This document shows positions 18,284 through 25,501 of a stretch of 41,257 nt of DNA, one piece after another (position 1 is the stretch's first letter; the number at the start of each line of letters is the position of its first letter). The translations under genes and the position numbers were made by a program. Under the pieces are notes generated by a model, which made no database searches, was not told the origin of the DNA, and saw only the letters and a list, made by a program, of their open reading frames with translations. Origin of the DNA: SAR324 cluster bacterium (GTDB taxonomy: Bacteria; SAR324; NAC60-12); contig JADGAV010000041.1 of assembly GCA_015231825.1 (NCBI GenBank), positions 1 through 41,257 of the forward strand. The letters are read 5' to 3'.

Positions 18284-18293
18284 TTTAACTCGC

Positions 18294-21200
18294 TTACATA
18301 TAATTTCGGCTTTTTATATATTCCTGCCCATCAAACCCTACTTTATTTGGAATTCCCCGCTTTCTCTTTGTCAGATGGATAACTTCTGCTCTCTTTGTTT
18401 GAGGAGCATGAACTGTACTGACCAAGATCGATCTTGCATCCTGATTACTCTGCAGCACTCCAGAAACACAGATAAAGGCCGTATGATCAAGAAGTGTTCT
18501 AAATTTTGCATAGATGTTGGGACGAACTACTAAGTCAAAGGAACCGCTTTCATCCCATAACGTAATAAAACACATCCCTTTTGCTGTAGGAGGAGCCTGC
18601 CGACAGGTGACCATACCAAAGACAGTAATCCATCGATTGGATTTCATGGTCTTCACTTGACGAGCAATTGTCAATGCTTTTTCAGGGACATTATATGACC
18701 ATGCAGTAGATTTCATTAATTCGGTTGGATGCTTCCCTAAAGATGTTGAGCTTGACAGGTAATCCAGTTGAACGGCTTCCAAATCAGATTCGAGTTCAAA
18801 TGAAACAGGATCCTCAGGAGCTTCCACCAAATCACAAAAGGGAGCCGCCTCTGCAAGCCATATAGCAGCCTTCCGACCAATACCATAATATTGCAAAGTA
18901 TTGGCTGCAGCTAATGCTGTGAGATCGATTCGTGTCAATTGACACGACCGGAGCATTTCTTCCAAACTGCTCCATCCATTACTGCAGTGACGGTTTTCGA
19001 TTAACTGCTTTGCCCCTTTTTCATTTAAACCACGAATCAGACGCATCCCGAGCCGAATTGCATATTTTAGAGGAACTTTTTCTGCTTTGATGGGCTCCAG
19101 GCAATGATCCCATTCTGAATTCACAACACAAATTGGTAAAACCTTCACTCCAAGATGAGCAGCGGTTTTGAGTAAAATATCGGGGCTATAAAAACCCATG
19201 GGTTGAGAGTTCAGAATTGCTGTAAAAAAAGCTTCAGGAAAATGACACTTCAGATAAGAAGATGCATAGGCCAGTAAGGCAAACGATGCCGCATGAGATT
19301 CTGGGAATCCGTAACTGGAAAAACCTTTGATTTGCTCCATGATACCTTTGATAAACTGCTCATCAATCCCATTCCTCCGCATCCCATCGATCAATTTGGT
19401 GAGCCACAAATCAACATTTCCTACCAAGCTGAAACTTCCAATATTTTTTCTCAATTCATTCGCTTCTCCCGGCGTAAACCCCCCTACCGACATGGCAACA
19501 CGCATGACTTGTTCTTGAAAAATAGGCACCCCATAAGTTCTTTTTAAAATGGGCACGAGCCGAGTATCAGGAAACTGAATGGGTTCCATGCCAAAACGAC
19601 GACGCAGGTAGGGATGAATCATTCCTCCTTGGATGGGGCCTGGTCGAATGATTGCAACTTGAACCACCAGATCGTAAAACTTTTGAGGCTTGTGCCGCGG
19701 TAAAAATGACATCTGAGCACGAGACTCAATCTGAAAAACTCCAACCGTATCAGCCTTTTGGATCATTTTATAGGTGGCCGGATCATCTGCCCGGATCGCA
19801 GACAAACTCAGTTTGTAACCATAATGTTTTTTGATCAAATCAAAACACTTTCTCAGTGCCGTAAGCATGCCCAGTGCTAAAATATCAATTTTAAAAAAAC
19901 CCAATCCTTCAATGTCCTCTTTACACCATTCAACAACTGTACGTCCTTCCATGCTTGCAGGTTCCTGGGGGCAAAGCCAGTCAATGGCCTTATCCGAGAG
20001 GATAAAGCCACCAGAATGGATGCCTAAATGCCTTGGAAATCCTCGCAGCAACTGCGCGAATTCTCCCCACAAGCGCCAGATATGATCTGGGATTGAAAAA
20101 GTTTTGGGACCCGCATCCAGTTCTTGTTTAACGACTCCCACGGTTTCTTCGGCAGCACTCCAGCGATACGCCCGACTATCGAGAATTTTTGCTCCCCGGC
20201 TCAAGATCACTTCTGGAATGCCGAGCGCTTTTCCTGTAAAACGAAGAGCTCCCCGGGTTTTGAAACAGATCACGTTACAAACCATAGCGGCTTTTTCCCG
20301 CCCATACCGAAAATATATATACTGAATCACTTCCTCTCGTCTTTCATGTTCAAAATCCACATCAATATCAGGAGGATCCCCACGCTCAATACTAATAAAT
20401 CGTTCAAAAAGCAGATCGAATTGATCTGGATTGACTGACGTGATTCCCAGCACAAAACAGATCGCGCTATTGGCAGCACTCCCCCTTCCCTGGCACAATA
20501 TTTCCTTCGAACGAGCCCAGGAAACAATGTCATAGACCGTTAAAAAATAGTCAGCAAACTTCAACTGCTCGACCAATTGAAGTTCATGACTAAGAATATG
20601 ATGCATCTTTTCAGGAAGAGGATTTCCGTAAACTTTCGTGCTGTTGACCCATGTGAGTTTTTCCAGGAATTCCTGAGGACTGTACCCTGCCGGTAGCATT
20701 TCTTTAGGGTACTGATAGCGTAATTGATTAAGTTCAAACTCAAATGAATCGGAAAGTTCCAGAGCATGATGAAGAGAGGATTGATAGAAAGGCAGAGCTG
20801 AATAGAGCTTTTCCAGGGAGGACAAAGAATGGAGACATCTTCTAGAATTGACAAAACAATGATCTGTGACCTTGTCTAAGGTTCTATTGTGTCGAATTGC
20901 ATGCAATAAATCACTCAACCTCTTTTGGGATCGGTCATGAAAATAGACATCCTGACTCAGCAATAACCGGCAGTTCAGTGCCTTGGCTAACTGAATGGTA
21001 GGATTGATCCACTGATCTTCTGCATAGTTCAGATGCCTGCTGATCACAAAAAACAGGTTTCCTTCAAACTTTTCTTTCAGCAGGCCAAAGTGTTGCTCCA
21101 TGAATTTTTGGTCTAACCCTTCTCTTCTGCGGATAAAACCACGCATGGGTTGGATCGCAACTAATCCATCTACTTGGAAAGTTAATAAATCCTCAATTGG

Positions 21201-21581
21201 AATGTTCGCGTCCTGTTTTCCTCCTCGATGAGCGTAACTGAGGAGTCGGCAAAGATTATAATAGCCCTGGTGAGATTGAGCCAGCAATACTAAGGTGTTT
21301 TGATAATAAATCGGCAGATGGTGATCGATGGAAAAATGAATTTCTGCGCCATAGTGCAGTTTTAACTGCGTCTGGGTTCCCAGCTGGATTAATTTCTGAA
21401 GTTCTCGATAAGCCCTCGCAATTCCATAGACACCATCATAATCCGTGATGCTTAGTCCCCTGTATCCAAATTCAATGGCCCTTTTTATATAATCAAGCGG
21501 GTGAGATGCTCCAATTAAAAAAGAAAAATTTGTATGACATAGCCACTCATACCAAGCATACTTCTCAGCCAAAAACACCAT
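18294..21581 (-). CDS. dnaE2: Error-prone DNA polymerase III alpha subunit DnaE2 (ImuC)
   Basis: The 1095-residue protein is a C-family polymerase of the DnaE2/ImuC type by length, operon context and N-terminus. A degenerate PHP domain opens with CHTNFSFLIGASHP at 15-28. The palm shows GRGSAANSA at 365-373 and PDIDVDFE at 404-411 with catalytic aspartates, and later VFQIESRAQ and IIRPGPIQGG. A helix-hairpin-helix region follows, and an OB fold lies near the C-terminus (VFGMVTCRQAPPTAKGM). With ImuA and ImuB it carries out damage-induced mutagenic translesion synthesis. The start overlaps the imuB end by 17 bases, indicating translational coupling. The very C-terminal tau-binding part of replicative DnaE is absent, as usual. 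Confidence 0.95.
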   Translation of the reverse strand: MVFLAEKYAWYEWLCHTNFSFLIGASHPLDYIKRAIEFGYRGLSITDYDGVYGIARAYRELQKLIQLGTQTQLKLHYGAEIHFSIDHHLPIYYQNTLVLLAQSHQGYYNLCRLLSYAHRGGKQDANIPIEDLLTFQVDGLVAIQPMRGFIRRREGLDQKFMEQHFGLLKEKFEGNLFFVISRHLNYAEDQWINPTIQLAKALNCRLLLSQDVYFHDRSQKRLSDLLHAIRHNRTLDKVTDHCFVNSRRCLHSLSSLEKLYSALPFYQSSLHHALELSDSFEFELNQLRYQYPKEMLPAGYSPQEFLEKLTWVNSTKVYGNPLPEKMHHILSHELQLVEQLKFADYFLTVYDIVSWARSKEILCQGRGSAANSAICFVLGITSVNPDQFDLLFERFISIERGDPPDIDVDFEHERREEVIQYIYFRYGREKAAMVCNVICFKTRGALRFTGKALGIPEVILSRGAKILDSRAYRWSAAEETVGVVKQELDAGPKTFSIPDHIWRLWGEFAQLLRGFPRHLGIHSGGFILSDKAIDWLCPQEPASMEGRTVVEWCKEDIEGLGFFKIDILALGMLTALRKCFDLIKKHYGYKLSLSAIRADDPATYKMIQKADTVGVFQIESRAQMSFLPRHKPQKFYDLVVQVAIIRPGPIQGGMIHPYLRRRFGMEPIQFPDTRLVPILKRTYGVPIFQEQVMRVAMSVGGFTPGEANELRKNIGSFSLVGNVDLWLTKLIDGMRRNGIDEQFIKGIMEQIKGFSSYGFPESHAASFALLAYASSYLKCHFPEAFFTAILNSQPMGFYSPDILLKTAAHLGVKVLPICVVNSEWDHCLEPIKAEKVPLKYAIRLGMRLIRGLNEKGAKQLIENRHCSNGWSSLEEMLRSCQLTRIDLTALAAANTLQYYGIGRKAAIWLAEAAPFCDLVEAPEDPVSFELESDLEAVQLDYLSSSTSLGKHPTELMKSTAWSYNVPEKALTIARQVKTMKSNRWITVFGMVTCRQAPPTAKGMCFITLWDESGSFDLVVRPNIYAKFRTLLDHTAFICVSGVLQSNQDARSILVSTVHAPQTKRAEVIHLTKRKRGIPNKVGFDGQEYIKSRNYM

Positions 21582-23025
21582 GAAAATACCAGTGGTTCAA
21601 AAGGTCGCGGAATATCCAGAATTCGTTGCCTTTTTGGTGAATAAGTTTGTAGTAAGTCCGTTCACCACTGTATTGATGCCACCATTGATCTGCCGTATTT
21701 TCGAGAAACAGCAAATTCTTTTTTTTGATGTTTTTTGAAAAGGAAACCGGTTCTCTTAAGATAAGAAGAGGACGGTTCAAAGAGATGGCCTTTAAAGAAC
21801 GATCAGATTCCACAGACACTTGAGTGTCGTGACCCAATGGGACTGCCGTAAAGGTCCCTTCCGGATGCCAATCTTCACAGTAATCAAATTGCTGCAATGG
21901 GACAGGAAGCTTGTTTTCAAGTTCCATCAACTCGGTTTGTATTGAATTTTCCAAGCGCCAATCACCAAAGAGATCCATCGTTGCCTGAGGCAAAACCAGC
22001 TTTTCTTCAATTCGAATCTCCCAGGCAGATATTGGTGAGAAAAGATACTGCTCTTTTTCTTCTGATCGGAGCGTACGGGTATTTTCCATAAAACTGTAAT
22101 AGGCTTGAATTAACGTAGTTTTATGATTGCCTTTTTCTGATTTCAAATGATGTGGATTTCGAAATACAATGGATATTTCAATTGAAGAAAGATCTTCTAA
22201 GAATAAAGACCACCGAATTTTGCTGACTTCCTCTCGTTGATAGGAATGACTGGTGTCGATCAATCGATCCAAATCCTCATTGAGTAGTGGTTCGGCATGC
22301 TCCCAGGCATACAGGGGATACTCCAGGCTACGAGAAATTATAATATTTTCTTGAATTTCCTTAGCAATCCAAGGAAAACCTGCCAACCCAGTGTGCGATT
22401 CTTGTTGATAATATGAGTCTGTCGTCCACTTCCAGATCTGGGCAATGAGAGCACCATAACGTCTTTGCATTCCATTGTAGTTCAAGTTGTCCATTTCCCA
22501 TGGAAGACGAATATTAAGACGAAGGATTGTTTGCTTTAAGCGTTTGCACTGAGCGAGGAAATTGTTTTCCCGATAAGTTTTTGGCATTGCTATCTGATAA
22601 TGAATTTTGAGTTCTTCAACCCCCTCCCACCAAACATCCCAGGGGATTTCTTGATACAGAGACCGGGCAAATCCGGACTCAAGATTTTGGAAACCATAGA
22701 TATTCCTCTTCATCATATATTTAATCAAAAGAATAGCTTTCCATGGATCCATTCCACAGGTAGCCCGAAAAGGAGGGGCAAGAGAAACTATTTTCACATC
22801 ATGATCAACTGGATTGTTATCAAAAATTTTTTCGAGTATTTGTTTCCACAATAAAGTGGCATCGATCTCGAATTCATCAGCCCGCGTTTGCCAATAAACC
22901 AGGAATCGGCGAATATCAAATAACCATATTTGATCGGACCACTGCATAACATCACTTGTCAGGCAGTGGATGAGATCTATTTTTTGTTCCTTACTTTCAA
23001 TGCACACGAAATTCGGCAATATCAT
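21565..23025 (-). CDS. imuB: Divergent ImuB, inactive Y-family-like mutasome hub
   Basis: ImuB is a catalytically dead Y-family relative that joins ImuA and DnaE2 to the sliding clamp. This 486-residue protein has a recognisable C-terminal half: a clamp-binding-like motif QATMDLF at 347-353, then RPLLILREPVSF near 418-429 and the closing QWWHQYSGERTYYKLIH and WIFRDLLNHWYFHGVFG, which correspond to the usual ImuB ending. The N-terminal half (LFDIRRFLVYWQTRAD, SLAPPFRATCGMDPW) is very divergent and lacks the acidic residues of active polymerases. Identification rests on the C-terminus and on its place between imuA and dnaE2. It overlaps imuA by 29 bases and dnaE2 by 17. Confidence 0.82.
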   Translation of the reverse strand: MILPNFVCIESKEQKIDLIHCLTSDVMQWSDQIWLFDIRRFLVYWQTRADEFEIDATLLWKQILEKIFDNNPVDHDVKIVSLAPPFRATCGMDPWKAILLIKYMMKRNIYGFQNLESGFARSLYQEIPWDVWWEGVEELKIHYQIAMPKTYRENNFLAQCKRLKQTILRLNIRLPWEMDNLNYNGMQRRYGALIAQIWKWTTDSYYQQESHTGLAGFPWIAKEIQENIIISRSLEYPLYAWEHAEPLLNEDLDRLIDTSHSYQREEVSKIRWSLFLEDLSSIEISIVFRNPHHLKSEKGNHKTTLIQAYYSFMENTRTLRSEEKEQYLFSPISAWEIRIEEKLVLPQATMDLFGDWRLENSIQTELMELENKLPVPLQQFDYCEDWHPEGTFTAVPLGHDTQVSVESDRSLKAISLNRPLLILREPVSFSKNIKKKNLLFLENTADQWWHQYSGERTYYKLIHQKGNEFWIFRDLLNHWYFHGVFG

Positions 23026-23641
23026 GATGCAGTTCCTCTTCAGAAATATAATAATTTTTACTCGTTTGCCCTTTAACTAGACGAAGACAGTAGCGACCAT
23101 GCGTAGTTTTTAAAATGTTGCAACGTAACTTTGACCATATATTTCCCTTTAAATTGGATAAACAATATGGCCTGATCAGTACGATAGATTGATTGTGAAT
23201 GAAGGCTTGCTGTTTGAGAAAGAGACACTCTTCCAGTGAGACTCTGGATGAATCAAGGACAATTATTTTAAATAATGGGCTGAGAAAAACATGCTTTAAA
23301 GTCTCGAGTGGCTTTACTGCTTCAGAAAATACCATCCCGGAAGGAAGGATCCCTCTTGAAAAAAATGCAGGTGGATAAATACGATATTTTTCGAGGCTAT
23401 TGACCCAAAGGATCGTTGTCTGTTTTGAGGCTCTGGCAAGGTATGGGAGTAAAACTGTGCGGCCAGGTTTTTCTTTCGGTATTCCAAACTCCACCAATGT
23501 TCCGATGGGAAGTCCTCCATTCAAAAAACGATCTAAATCATCAATTCCGGATAGCCAGTGATCATGGGTTTTTTGACGGGAACTTGCCGAAATGAATGTT
23601 TTCTTTAGAGAGTCAGGAAGCTTTGTAACAATGCTGGACAT
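22997..23641 (-). CDS. imuA: ImuA, RecA-like mutasome component
   Basis: The 214-residue protein (from the ATG at 23641) has the ImuA/SulA-related RecA fold: GIDDLDRFLNGGLPIGTLVEF near 32-52 in split blocks, then VLLPYLARASKQTTILWVNS, FKIIVLD and a C-terminal beta region. The Walker A-like loop (GIPKEKPGRTVLL) lacks a canonical GKT, as is common in ImuA proteins. It is the first gene of the imuA-imuB-dnaE2-SRAP operon and its end overlaps imuB. An in-frame TTG at 23686 would add 15 residues but is less likely. In known systems the operon is SOS-controlled; the A/T-rich upstream DNA holds palindromes but no LexA box I can recognise. Confidence 0.82.
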   Translation of the reverse strand: MSSIVTKLPDSLKKTFISASSRQKTHDHWLSGIDDLDRFLNGGLPIGTLVEFGIPKEKPGRTVLLPYLARASKQTTILWVNSLEKYRIYPPAFFSRGILPSGMVFSEAVKPLETLKHVFLSPLFKIIVLDSSRVSLEECLFLKQQAFIHNQSIVLIRPYCLSNLKGNIWSKLRCNILKTTHGRYCLRLVKGQTSKNYYISEEELHHDIAEFRVH

Positions 23642-23788
23642 GAAAATAAATGTTCTTAAGAGTTTGATGTTAATACCTAGTTGCAAATATTAAATTTAAA
23701 ACTAATAAATAAATATATTTAAAACATAAAATTAATTTTAAACTTAAATATATTAAAGAATTTATTGCTTAGTCAATATAATAATTTA
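23642..23788. promoter_or_regulatory. Extremely A/T-rich promoter region of the imu operon
   Basis: From about 23680 to 23815 the DNA is almost entirely A and T. It contains two perfect palindromes, TAAAATTAATTTTA at 23727-23740 and TTTTAAATTTAAAA at 23791-23804. The imuA promoter must lie here on the minus strand, and a TATAAT hexamer at 23777-23782 points the other way. A repressor operator is plausible but is not identified. Confidence 0.4.
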
Positions 23789-23954
23789 TTTTTTAAATTT
23801 AAAATAAATAAGCTTTTGAGATCACTTTCCCAGTCCCAAGACTCGATTCTATCGCATCGTGCGGTGAACTTTTGTTTTGATGCGAACGTGTAAAACCAGA
23901 GACACAGCGAAGAGACAGTGTCCTGCTTGAGAAAGCTCGTGGCAGGATTTTTTT
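23789..23954 (+). ncRNA. Candidate small structured RNA
   Basis: A TATAAT -10-like hexamer at 23777-23782 would start a plus-strand transcript near 23789. It would end at an intrinsic terminator at 23921-23954. In between are short complementary pairs such as CGC-ATCGT-GCG near 23855 and GACAC/GTGTC at 23901-23922. No protein-coding frame is seen on this strand, yet a strong terminator faces it. The -35 element is poor, so the start is uncertain. Confidence 0.3.
23921..23954 (+). terminator. Intrinsic terminator
   Basis: TCCTGC at 23921-23926 pairs with GCAGGA at 23942-23947, with an inner GAG/CTC pair, and is followed by seven T at 23948-23954. It is oriented for plus-strand transcription, where no coding gene lies immediately upstream. 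Confidence 0.65.
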
Positions 23955-24008
23955 AGGATACTTAAGGTGAGATAAGTGTGAGGATGTTTTATTACCCTTA
24001 TTAGGCTT

Positions 24009-24033
24009 AAAACGCCGATTTAGGCGGCGTTTT
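24009..24033. terminator. Bidirectional intrinsic terminator
   Basis: AAAACGCC at 24009-24016 pairs with GGCGTTTT at 24026-24033. The A-run and T-run flanks allow termination in both directions. It fits the end of the minus-strand 161-codon gene at 24109-24594. Confidence 0.7.
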
Positions 24034-24108
24034 ATAAAATTACGATGAAAGGGTATACCCAAGTTAAAAAATCCAGACTGTGGGCAAAATAGATGCTTTA
24101 GAGATCAT

Positions 24109-24594
24109 TTATCTCGGTTTCCTTTTGGTATTCTTTTTTCGGATGCGCTCATCTTCACTCAACACAAGTGCATGAGTGATGACTGAAAATGGTGTCATCT
24201 CATTGGATGCTAGATGAGGATATTTCTCGATAAAATGGAATTTGAGACGTTTCCATAAATCCTCATCCTGGTAATCGCTTTTTACATATTTCGCTAAAAT
24301 CAATCCCTCTTCAATCAGCTTTTCAGTGCTTTCAAACTGTTCTTCCCCAAGTTTCGGGAACAGATTTGTAAAATATGCACCAATCCGCTTCATCAATGAA
24401 GAAAATCGCTTAGTCTGCTCCTCATGATTATACTGGTTATGAAATCTTTTCAGGCTTCCGTCATCGCCAAATTCAATTTCTATCCCATTACCAAGATTTA
24501 TTATATCCGCGCCATTATTTTTTAATGCTTTTGCAGTAATACCTGCTCTCTTGAGCATCTCAAGAAAAGAAATGAAATTATTTTGCCCTTCCAT
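24109..24594 (-). CDS. Hypothetical protein beside the origin (161 aa)
   Basis: The product begins MEGQNNFISFLEMLKRAGI, has a short strand region LGNGIEIEFGDDGSLKRFH, then a mostly helical remainder (RFSSLMKRIGAYFTNLFPKL) and a basic tail RKKNTKRKPR. No known family is recognised. AGGGAAC precedes the ATG as a ribosome site. It sits between a bidirectional terminator and the iteron origin on the same strand as rep, so a role in plasmid copy control or maintenance is possible but unproven. Confidence 0.65.
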   Translation of the reverse strand: MEGQNNFISFLEMLKRAGITAKALKNNGADIINLGNGIEIEFGDDGSLKRFHNQYNHEEQTKRFSSLMKRIGAYFTNLFPKLGEEQFESTEKLIEEGLILAKYVKSDYQDEDLWKRLKFHFIEKYPHLASNEMTPFSVITHALVLSEDERIRKKNTKRKPR

Positions 24595-24994
24595 GTTCCC
24601 TCATGTGTCAATTTTTCTGATTAAAAAAATCTGAACTCATCCGTGTTCTTATATTTTGCTTTTTTTATTCGGTATTTTGCTAGCCTTACTTCAAATTCTT
24701 TATAACACGCCCATTGCATTGCCAAGCTAGAAACGCGACAAGAATAAGCCTAAGCAAAGTAAAAGTGAAATGTGTTTCATATGTTCCTATTTTTTGCGTC
24801 TAAAAGGCCTCTCTGTTTAACTCCTCTTCACCGTGTTTTTTTCAAATATTTTTTCTAAAAATAAAAAGAAAAATTTTTCCCAAAAAAAAGGACTAAAGGG
24901 ATGGTGGGTGGGTTAATGGACTAATAAAAAGGACTATAAAAGGACTATAGAAAAAGCTACGCTTAGAGCCGCGGGGGTTTGCTGGAAAAAAACG
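24595..24994. other. A/T-rich origin-flanking region with GGACTA direct repeats
   Basis: No gene is seen. The stretch 24840-24960 is very A/T-rich and holds four GGACTA copies, at 24890, 24918, 24931 and 24942; the last two are 11 bases apart and share the flanks AAAAGGACTATA. It borders the iteron array and could be the DNA unwinding element. Confidence 0.5.
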
Positions 24995-25283
24995 GTCACG
25001 CTATCCCGCAAAACAGGGTAAAAAGCAGTCACGCTATCCCGCAGTAACGGTCACGCTATCCCGCAGCACCGGTCACGCTATCCCGCAGTACTATATAAAA
25101 GTAGTCACGCTATCCCGCAGTTTTTAATAAAAACGGTCATGCTATCCCGCAGTTTTTAATAAAAACGGTCACGCTATCCCGCAGTACTATATAAAAAGTA
25201 GTCACGCTATCCCGCAGTTTTTTGGAAAAAACGGTCACGCTATCCCGCAATATCAGGTAAAAAAGCAGTCACGCTATCCCGCA
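24995..25283. repeat. oriV: Iteron array of a plasmid-type replication origin
   Basis: Ten direct copies of the 16-base core GTCACGCTATCCCGCA start at 24995, 25028, 25050, 25072, 25104, 25136, 25168, 25201, 25234 and 25268. The copy at 25136 has GTCATG in place of GTCACG. Start-to-start intervals are 33, 22, 22, 32, 32, 32, 33, 33 and 34 bases, close to two or three helical turns, so bound proteins would sit on one face of the DNA. Several spacers are themselves repeated (GTTTTTAATAAAAACG twice, GTACTATATAAAA twice). Iterons bind Rep initiators; the rep gene begins beyond and points toward the array. Confidence 0.93.
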
Positions 25284-25450
25284 GTTGACGGGTTCTCCAT
25301 TTTCTAAATTTCAAGATTTTCAAGATGCAAGGAGAAGTTCTAAAAAAACTCAATTCTGCGATTCATAAAAGTTTATCTGGACATCTCAAAAGCAGATAAT
25401 TTTTTCTCAATAAATCGTGTAATTATTCAACATTCTTCATATGAAAAGCA
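25284..25450. other. Spacer between the main iteron array and outlying iterons
   Basis: The stretch is A/T-rich without a gene. I found no good DnaA box; TTATCTGGA at about 25370 is a poor match to the consensus. Confidence 0.35.
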
Positions 25451-25501
25451 GTCATGCTATCCCGCAATTTTTAGAAATAAAAAAAGTGGCCCTATCCCGC
25501 A
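25451..25501. repeat. Two outlying iterons, one overlapping the rep stop codon
   Basis: GTCATGCTATCCCGCA at 25451-25466 matches the iteron with one change. A degenerate copy, GTGGCCCTATCCCGCA, lies at 25486-25501. Read on the minus strand the latter contains the last codons GCG GGA and the stop TAG of rep (stop at 25492). Confidence 0.8.

Noticed and set aside
23686..23686. Upstream TTG start for imuA
   Set aside because: The extra 15 residues are not like ImuA and the later ATG at 23641 is a more usual start.
24995..25283. CRISPR-like array of short direct repeats
   Set aside because: Spacers are 6 to 18 bases and some are repeated themselves, there are no cas genes, and a Rep gene follows; this is an iteron origin.
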